10,527 nt of DNA from a bacterium (GTDB taxonomy: Bacteria > Zixibacteria > MSB-5A5 > GN15 > FEB-12). A program made the position numbers and the translations under genes. Positions within the stretch are counted from its first letter, which is position 1; every line of letters begins with the position of its first letter. A model generated the notes under the pieces. It did no database searches, was not told the DNA's origin, and saw only the letters and a program-made list of their open reading frames with translations. Positions 5,431 through 10,527 of the stretch are shown here, piece after piece. Location: the NCBI GenBank assembly GCA_030668045.1, contig DAOUUR010000040.1, positions 1-10,527 of the forward strand, in the 5' to 3' direction.

Positions 5431-7185
5431 ATGACTGAAGATAACTATCTCATAATATCACCTTGCCGAGATGAAGCTGATTTCATGCGCCGCACGCTGG
5501 ACAGTGTAATTGCACAGACTGTCAAGCCATCATTGTGGGTGATTGTTGATGACGGCTCCACTGACAAAACCCCTGTAATACTGACTGAGTATGCCGGCAA
5601 GCATGATTTCATAAAAATAATACGCCACAAGAACCGTGGGCATCGTAGTGTCGGGCCTGGTGTTATTGAAGCCTTTTACGCCGGTTACGAGAGTATAGAA
5701 GTTGAGGACTTCGAATATATTTGTAAATTAGATCTGGATCTTGAGCTGCCTCGCCGATATTTTGAAATCCTGCTCCAACGATTCAAGGATAATCCTCGCA
5801 TCGGCACATGCAGCGGGAAACCCTATTTTGTGGATACAGAAAGCGGAAAACTGGTGAGCGAGAAATGCGGAGATGAAAATTCCGTTGGTATGACCAAGTT
5901 GTTTCGTAAAGAATGTTTTGACCAGATTGGGGGATTTGTCCAACAGGTGATGTGGGATGGTATTGACGGTCACCGCTGCAGAATGCTTGGCTGGATAGCC
6001 TGCAGCTGGGATGAGCCTGATTTGCGTTTTATACATTTGCGGCCCATGGGATCCAGTCAGAAAGGAATGCTAACTGGGCGGATGAGGCATGGGTACGGAC
6101 AATACTTTATGGGTACAGATTTAATCTATATGACAGCATCTGCTTTGTATCGGATGACCCGGCCTCCTTTCATTATCGGTGGCCTGGCCATGTGGTGGGG
6201 GTATGTTCAAAGTATGCTTTCCGGCAAAGAACGGCTGAAAGATCCTGCTTTCAGATCATTCATGCGCAAGTATCAGTGGTCTTGCCTGTTGAGAGGAAAG
6301 GCCAAGGCCACGGCCATGCTTAATGAGCAAAGGGCTCCCAACTGGAATACATCCGCTTCAAAGTCTTTTTCTCCAAAATCTGATATGGCACGCATGACAA
6401 CCCTGCCCACGAACATTGAATCCCTGATTCGCCGGCACTTGGGAGATGATCTGGCGCAGGCCGAGAGTGTGGCCTTCCATACGCGCGGCGGGAACCGGGG
6501 CGGCGTGTTGCGCATTCCTCTGGAGTCCGGCGGATCTGTGGTGGTGAAGGTGTGGCGTATTCAGAACCTGAAGGAGCGTGTCAAGTGTGCTATGCATTTG
6601 AGCAACGGCTCACGGGAGTGGCGCATGCACCGGCTGATTCATCGGGCAGGCGTTAGAGTCCCTGAGCCTTTGGGCTTTAACAGCCTGAATATGGCGGACG
6701 GCGGGCGTTACGATGTGATGGCGATTGAGGACCTCGGCGAGACCGAGCGTGGACTGCCCTATTTTAAGAGGCTAATCCTGGCCGGGGATGAGTCGGAAAT
6801 CATCGCCTTTGAGGATCGCGTGATCGCCACCACGGCGGAGATCGTTGAGTTGGGCGTCGTGGATATTGACCATCAACTGAATAATTTTCTGGTCGACACG
6901 GCCGGCCGACTTCTACGTATTGACTTCGAGTGTGCGCGGCGACCGTGTCTTGGAGTGATGCCGAGAGGGGTATTCGCAGAGATGGTGGCTCGGCTGCTTG
7001 CGAGCCATGTTTATGCGGTCCAGCCGGATGTGTGTCGGACCGAGCGGTTTGCAGAGCGATTGTACGAACGGCTGCGTATCAATAATCCACGGGTTCGGGC
7101 TCTAGTGCGTTCGAGTGTGGAAGAGAAGCTTGAAAGTCAACACTGCAGAGTAAGTATCACCTCGGTGGTAGTGTTGCCGGTCTGA
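5431..7185 (+). CDS. Fusion of GT2 glycosyltransferase and LPS-kinase-like domain
   Basis: The 584-residue protein has two parts. Residues 1 to about 300 form a GT2 domain with IISPCRDEADFMRRTLDSV (8-26), VDDGSTD (39-45), the D101-L-D103 motif in CKLDLDLELP, and MWDGIDGHRCRMLGW in the acidic/acceptor region. Residues about 322-550 resemble a Kdo/WaaP- or RIO-like sugar kinase: K373 in VVVKVW fits the ATP-binding Lys, E396 in SREW the helix-C Glu, D480 and N485 in DIDHQLNNF the catalytic D-x4-N, and D498 in RIDFE the metal-binding DFG Asp, with Gly replaced by Glu. A linker of low complexity (about 303-321, rich in Ser and Lys) joins them. The product could transfer a sugar and phosphorylate it or its acceptor. 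Composition shifts from moderate to GC-rich around 6340-6420, at the junction. Internal in-frame ATGs at 6385 and 6394 could start a separate kinase, but no good SD is visible. The last dozen residues are plain hydrophobic tail. Confidence 0.85.
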   Translation: MTEDNYLIISPCRDEADFMRRTLDSVIAQTVKPSLWVIVDDGSTDKTPVILTEYAGKHDFIKIIRHKNRGHRSVGPGVIEAFYAGYESIEVEDFEYICKLDLDLELPRRYFEILLQRFKDNPRIGTCSGKPYFVDTESGKLVSEKCGDENSVGMTKLFRKECFDQIGGFVQQVMWDGIDGHRCRMLGWIACSWDEPDLRFIHLRPMGSSQKGMLTGRMRHGYGQYFMGTDLIYMTASALYRMTRPPFIIGGLAMWWGYVQSMLSGKERLKDPAFRSFMRKYQWSCLLRGKAKATAMLNEQRAPNWNTSASKSFSPKSDMARMTTLPTNIESLIRRHLGDDLAQAESVAFHTRGGNRGGVLRIPLESGGSVVVKVWRIQNLKERVKCAMHLSNGSREWRMHRLIHRAGVRVPEPLGFNSLNMADGGRYDVMAIEDLGETERGLPYFKRLILAGDESEIIAFEDRVIATTAEIVELGVVDIDHQLNNFLVDTAGRLLRIDFECARRPCLGVMPRGVFAEMVARLLASHVYAVQPDVCRTERFAERLYERLRINNPRVRALVRSSVEEKLESQHCRVSITSVVVLPV

Positions 7186-7303
7186 TGTCTGAGTTTCGCG
7201 GCTACCTAAAACTGTTTGCATGCCGCTGCCGGTGGTCATGCTGTTAGGGCTACTCGGATCGTACCTGGTGGTGATTGCATTGTTCCAGGTGGAGGCGTTT
7301 TAG
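7185..7303 (+). pseudogene. Possible broken small membrane-peptide gene
   Basis: An ATG at 7185 overlaps the preceding stop (TGATG) and starts MSEFRGYLKLF, but this frame stops after 20 codons at 7245-7247. In a frame shifted by one base, from ATG 7220 to TAG 7301-7303, lies a 27-codon stretch containing LPVVMLLGLLGSYLVV, which would be a single membrane helix. Joining the two with a one-base shift gives a short protein with a MSEF start, a brief polar stretch and one membrane helix, loosely like the small DUF5989-type proteins of polysaccharide loci. That family link is from memory and weak. Either a frameshift broke the gene, or one of the short frames is a real peptide, or it is chance. 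The rest up to 7340 shows nothing I recognise. Confidence 0.35.
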
Positions 7304-7339
7304 CGTATACAGGCAGCACCGGACTCATTAAAGGAATTA

Positions 7340-7348
7340 GGGGAAGGA
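7340..7348 (+). promoter_or_regulatory. Strong Shine-Dalgarno site that decides a TTG start
   Basis: GGGGAAGGA at 7340-7348 is the best ribosome binding sequence in the window. It lies eight bases before the TTG at 7357, which is in frame with the oxidoreductase. No ATG or GTG of that frame lies closer, so this site supports TTG 7357 as the start. Confidence 0.65.
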
Positions 7349-7356
7349 ACTCGACT

Positions 7357-8463
7357 TTGAATCAAGACGTTGATAAATCATCAATACGCCTATCCACGGA
7401 TCGGATGACTGTGGCCGTCATTGGCGGCGGGAAGATCTCTGAACAGCATCTCGGCACCTTGAGGGGCATAGGCGGGGTGGACATCGCCGGGGTTTGCGAT
7501 TTGTCGCCGGCACTCGCGCGGTTCACGGCGGAGCGGTTCGCGGTGCCGAACTGGTTCACGGATTACCATAAGATGCTGGAGCGCACCAGAGTGGACGTGG
7601 TACACGTTCTGACGCCTCCGGCCACCCATGATCGTATCGTGCGCGACTGTCTTGACAGTGGGCGACACGTGATCGTCGAGAAGCCGGTCGCTCTGTCAAA
7701 TGCCGGCTTTCGCGAGTTGTGGGATTACGCTGCTTCGCGCGACCTGCGACTGATCGAGAATCACAATTATCGCTTCAATGGGCCGATCCAGCAGCTCGAG
7801 CGGGCAATAACAGCCGGACGGATCGGTACGATCGAAGAGGTTGAAGTGCGGATGGCGCTGAACATTCGCGGAGGCGGCCGCTACGCCGACGAGAACCTGC
7901 CGCACCCGAGCCACCAGTTGCCTGCCGGGATCATCCACGAATTCATCACCCATCTGGCGTATCTGTTCTTGCACTTCATGCCAGGAAGCAGTATCGATGA
8001 CATTGAGTCAATCCGCGCGATGTGGCGAAATCACGACGGGGGCAAACTTTTCAAATATGACGACCTTGATGTTGGCGTCCTCGCGGGTTCGGTGCATGGT
8101 CGAATACGGTTTTCATGTAGCCAGTGGCCGGACTGTTTTATGGTTCAGGTGCGAGGGACGGACGGTGTGGCGACGGCGGAACTATTTCATCCAACATGCC
8201 AGGTGACGACCCGCCGATCGGTCGGGCAGCACTTGACGCCGCTGGTGAATTCAATCGCCGGCGCGCGAACCATGGTCCGATCCGGATTCGGCAGTATCTG
8301 GCAGAAGATCCGCAACCGCGGTGCGTATGATGGTTTATCGCGTTTTCTGGAACTGTCGTATAATGCGCTTCGCACCGGCGGAGAGCCGCCCGTAGGATAC
8401 CGACAGATGGACGAGACAAGCCGGCTGGTGGACGCAATGCTGGCCTTGGAGAACCGTATATGA
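7357..8463 (+). CDS. Gfo/Idh/MocA family NAD(P)-dependent oxidoreductase
   Basis: With the TTG start at 7357 the protein has 368 residues, normal for the family. An N-terminal Rossmann fold is shown by VAVIGGGKISEQH (19-31, with G23-G24-G25-K26-I27-S28), and the family hallmark E108-K109-P110 in VIVEKPVAL supplies the catalytic-site Lys. The C-terminal domain has GIIHEFITHL (191-200), corresponding to the usual GxxxDxxxH segment with Glu195 in place of Asp and His199 kept. Members oxidise or reduce sugars, nucleotide sugars or inositols; the neighbours suggest a sugar precursor for the polysaccharide. The ATG at 7405 is an alternative start (352 residues) but has a weaker ribosome site. The frame is open back to 7216, but that extension has no SD and looks non-coding. 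The stop overlaps the epimerase start as ATGA. Confidence 0.9.
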   Translation: MNQDVDKSSIRLSTDRMTVAVIGGGKISEQHLGTLRGIGGVDIAGVCDLSPALARFTAERFAVPNWFTDYHKMLERTRVDVVHVLTPPATHDRIVRDCLDSGRHVIVEKPVALSNAGFRELWDYAASRDLRLIENHNYRFNGPIQQLERAITAGRIGTIEEVEVRMALNIRGGGRYADENLPHPSHQLPAGIIHEFITHLAYLFLHFMPGSSIDDIESIRAMWRNHDGGKLFKYDDLDVGVLAGSVHGRIRFSCSQWPDCFMVQVRGTDGVATAELFHPTCQVTTRRSVGQHLTPLVNSIAGARTMVRSGFGSIWQKIRNRGAYDGLSRFLELSYNALRTGGEPPVGYRQMDETSRLVDAMLALENRI

Positions 8464-9530
8464 AACTGTTGGTGACCGGTGCAGGTGGTTTTCTCGGACG
8501 GTACGTTGTGGCGTCAGCAGTGCAGTGTGGACATGAGGTGTGTGCAATGGTTAGGCCTGCCTCTCAATATATCCCGGAATCGTGGCAGGGGCATCCACAA
8601 GTTGAGGTCGTACGCGGTGACCTCCGGTCGTCGCATGGGAGTGCCCAGTTGCTGGAAGGTGTCGATGCCGTGATTCACTTGGCGGCCTCAAAGACTGGCG
8701 ATCTGTATGAACAATTCGGCGGAACCGTCATTGCCACGGAGAATCTGCTGGATGCCATGTGCGAAGCTGGTATTGGAAGGCTTGTAGTAACCAGTTCATT
8801 TTCACTGTACGAATATTTGAAACGGTGGGCATGGAGTACGCTCGATGAGGCATCGCCAACCGCTGCTGAACCATTCGTGCGTGATGAATACTGCCAGACC
8901 AAACTCGTGCAGGAGCAAATGGTTCTTGAGCGTGTGGAAGCGCATGACTGGCGGTGTGTGGTGCTGCGGCCGGGGGCGATCTACGGCCGGGATAATTTGT
9001 GGACGGCTCGCCTCGGCATTCAGGTCAACGATCGATGGTGGATTCGCACGGGAACGTTCGCACCGTTACCTCTGACATATGTGGAGAACTGTGCTAAGGC
9101 GATTGTTCTCGCTGCGGAGTATAACGGCCCTAAGCGCATACTCGTACTGAACGTGGTTGATAATGAAACGCCATCGCAACGCGCCTACCTCAACGAATTA
9201 CGAGACAGGGTGACACCCCGCCCGCGTATCGTGCCGATTCCATGGACAGTGATGCGGCTTCTCGCCCGCCTGGCATGGCTCACCAATCGTGTCTGTTTTA
9301 AAGGAACAGCGAAGATTCCGGGGTTGTTCGTGCCGTCACGTTTGCACTCACAGTGCAAGCCGTTACAGTATACGAATAGGAAAATTGTTTCTTCGCTGGG
9401 ATGGGAACCACAATATTCCTGGCAGGAAGGGATACACCGATCGCTTGAGAAAGCGGACGCGGCCGACCTGCCGGTTCCCGAAGCCGTCGAATCCACACCT
9501 AAGGCCCTATCTGTTGAGCAGCAAACGTGA
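8460..9530 (+). CDS. NAD-dependent epimerase/dehydratase (extended SDR)
   Basis: The 356-residue protein is an extended short-chain dehydrogenase/reductase. The cofactor loop is GAGGFLG at 7-13 (GxxGxxG), followed by VIHLAASK in the fourth strand region, a Ser-rich SSFSLYEY near 110-118 and the catalytic Y144-x3-K148 in EYCQTKLVQE; PGAIYGRDN is the usual substrate-side segment. Such enzymes epimerise, dehydrate or reduce nucleotide sugars, or act as 3-beta-HSD/dihydroflavonol-reductase-like reductases, so the exact reaction is open. The ATG at 8460 has a good SD (GGAGA at 8448-8452) and overlaps the oxidoreductase stop as ATGA; the stop in turn overlaps the GT4 start as TGATG. This pairing suggests that the oxidoreductase and this enzyme act on the same or successive precursors. 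Confidence 0.9.
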   Translation: MKLLVTGAGGFLGRYVVASAVQCGHEVCAMVRPASQYIPESWQGHPQVEVVRGDLRSSHGSAQLLEGVDAVIHLAASKTGDLYEQFGGTVIATENLLDAMCEAGIGRLVVTSSFSLYEYLKRWAWSTLDEASPTAAEPFVRDEYCQTKLVQEQMVLERVEAHDWRCVVLRPGAIYGRDNLWTARLGIQVNDRWWIRTGTFAPLPLTYVENCAKAIVLAAEYNGPKRILVLNVVDNETPSQRAYLNELRDRVTPRPRIVPIPWTVMRLLARLAWLTNRVCFKGTAKIPGLFVPSRLHSQCKPLQYTNRKIVSSLGWEPQYSWQEGIHRSLEKADAADLPVPEAVESTPKALSVEQQT

Positions 9531-10527
9531 TGGCTCGCCTGGCATATCTTTGCGGTGAATACCCGCGCGCGACGGATACTTTCATCCAGCGTGAGATCGC
9601 GAGCCTGCGCAAGGCGGGACTGCACATTGAGACGATTTCAGTCCGTCGTCCGGCACAACGGGAACAGGGAACGGAGGAACAGCGTCAGGAACGCCAGGGA
9701 ACGCACTATCTTCTGCCCTGCTCCCCGTGGCGCCTTCTGTCCGATCATCTTAGGCTCCTGTTTCTCTCGCCGGGTCGATACTTTCGCTGTGTGTGGCTTG
9801 CGCTGACCGTTCGGTCACCAGGACTGCGGTCATTGCGCTACCAGATTTTCTACTTTGCCGAGGCAGGGCTTGTGGCATCGCGGATGAAACGGCAGGGGTT
9901 GACCCACGTCCATAATCATGCTCCCGATGCAAGCGGGTATGTGGCCATGCTTGCTGGGGAGATCGGCGATCTTACCTACAGCATGACACTGCACGGATTC
10001 GGGATTCTTTCCGAGCCGCGCCGGTGGCGGCTGAAAGAAAAAATCGAGCAATCGCTGTTTACGATCTGTGTGAGCCATCATGCGCGGAGTCAGGCCATGC
10101 TTTGGTCTAATCGTGACTGCTGGGATCGACTCCACGTTGTTCATTGCGGTATCGATCCGGAGCGGGCGGATACACGTCGGAACAAGGGACGCGGGCGGAC
10201 TATTTTGTTTGTCGGACGATTCGACTATGTCAAGGGGTTGCCGATTTTGCTCGAGGCCTTCGCGATTCTTGCCGGTCGGGATCCGAATCTTCATCTCAAT
10301 CTGGTCGGTGACGGACCGGAGAGACTGGTGCTTGAGTCAATTGTCCGTGAAAAAGGACTGAGTGATTGTGTTACGTTCCACGGCTATCGGTCCCAGGCAC
10401 AGTTGCGTGAGCACTACGCTGAGACTGATGTCTTTGTAATGACAAGTTTTGCGGAGGGAGTGCCGGTTGTGCTGATAGAAGCCATGGCTTTCGGAGTTCC
10501 GGTGGTCGCTCCACGTATTACCGGCAT
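9530..10527 (+). CDS. GT4 family glycosyltransferase, 3' end outside window
   Basis: From the ATG at 9530 the frame stays open to the window end, giving 332 whole codons. It is a GT-B fold family 4 glycosyltransferase. The N-terminus ARLAYLCGEYPRATDTFIQRE resembles WcaL/AmsK-type colanic-acid enzymes (the YPxxTxTFIxxE pattern). The middle has HVHNHAPDAS and SMTLHGFGI. The C-terminal Glycos_transf_1 domain shows ILFVGRFDYVKGLPILLEAF, LNLVGDGPE, VTFHGY and the nucleotide-sugar E-x7-E motif at E309 and E317 in FAEGVPVVLIEAMAFGVP. It should add a sugar with retention of configuration at the cytoplasmic membrane. The insertion around residues 45-57 is rich in Arg, Glu and Gln. The start overlaps the epimerase stop as TGATG. 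About 40-80 residues are probably missing at the C-terminus. Confidence 0.92.
   Translation, partial: MARLAYLCGEYPRATDTFIQREIASLRKAGLHIETISVRRPAQREQGTEEQRQERQGTHYLLPCSPWRLLSDHLRLLFLSPGRYFRCVWLALTVRSPGLRSLRYQIFYFAEAGLVASRMKRQGLTHVHNHAPDASGYVAMLAGEIGDLTYSMTLHGFGILSEPRRWRLKEKIEQSLFTICVSHHARSQAMLWSNRDCWDRLHVVHCGIDPERADTRRNKGRGRTILFVGRFDYVKGLPILLEAFAILAGRDPNLHLNLVGDGPERLVLESIVREKGLSDCVTFHGYRSQAQLREHYAETDVFVMTSFAEGVPVVLIEAMAFGVPVVAPRITG

Noticed and set aside
7216..7356. Upstream extension of the oxidoreductase to TTG 7216
   Set aside because: It has no ribosome site and a low-complexity Gly/Ala-rich translation, and it lies outside the Rossmann fold; a strong SD favours 7357.
9555..9806. Short + strand frame rich in Arg within the GT4 region
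   Set aside because: It is a shadow of the GT4 gene, whose own frame shows continuous family motifs from 9530 to the window end.
9830..10294. Minus-strand frame of 154 codons
   Set aside because: It lies opposite well-supported GT4 coding sequence and shows no recognisable domain.
1..10527. CRISPR array, tRNA/rRNA gene, insertion sequence or integrase
   Set aside because: I saw no regularly spaced direct repeats, tRNA-like cloverleaf sequence, transposase frame or terminal inverted repeats flanking the duplicated module.

Overview
This window is a stretch of an extracellular or surface polysaccharide biosynthesis locus from a bacterium, probably one with an outer membrane, because one protein carries a domain that looks like the lipopolysaccharide (Kdo/WaaP-like) kinases. 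I cannot place the species. GC is moderate to high over most of the window, and there are clear AT-rich islands at 3384-3615 (about 37% GC) and 5347-5430 (about 20% GC). The second half of the glycosyltransferase gene ending at 5346 is also visibly richer in A+T. This suggests a mosaic locus assembled by exchange. All real genes are on the + strand. Most neighbours overlap by 1, 4 or 8 bases (ATGA, TGATG, ATGAGTGA), so translation is probably coupled.

Layout. Positions 1-3383 hold a first tightly coupled run: the 3' part of a polysaccharide deacetylase, a GT2 (rhamnosyltransferase-like) glycosyltransferase, a FemAB/CelD-type acyltransferase and a GNAT N-acyltransferase. A 232-base AT-rich gap follows. 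Positions 3616-5346 hold what appears to be a second, degraded copy of the same module. It begins with a 38-codon chimeric mini-ORF that joins the first codons of a GT2 gene in frame to the last codons of a FemAB-type gene. A second GNAT follows, about 54% identical to the first, and then a GT2 with C-terminal membrane segments. After a very AT-rich leader, 5431-7185 encodes a GT2 domain fused to a kinase-like domain. Positions 7185-7356 contain a probable broken small membrane-peptide gene. The last run, 7357-10527, is a Gfo/Idh/MocA oxidoreductase, an NAD-dependent epimerase/dehydratase and a GT4 glycosyltransferase cut by the window end.

How the genes may work together (inference). The GT2 and GT4 enzymes would add sugars to a lipid-linked repeat unit. 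The oxidoreductase and epimerase would modify sugar precursors or a related metabolite. The deacetylase, FemAB-like and GNAT proteins would adjust acyl or amino groups on the glycan or its precursors. The kinase domain may phosphorylate a sugar. No polymerase, flippase or export gene lies in this window, so the locus extends beyond it. The most unusual features are the module duplication with its in-frame chimeric remnant and the GT2-kinase fusion.
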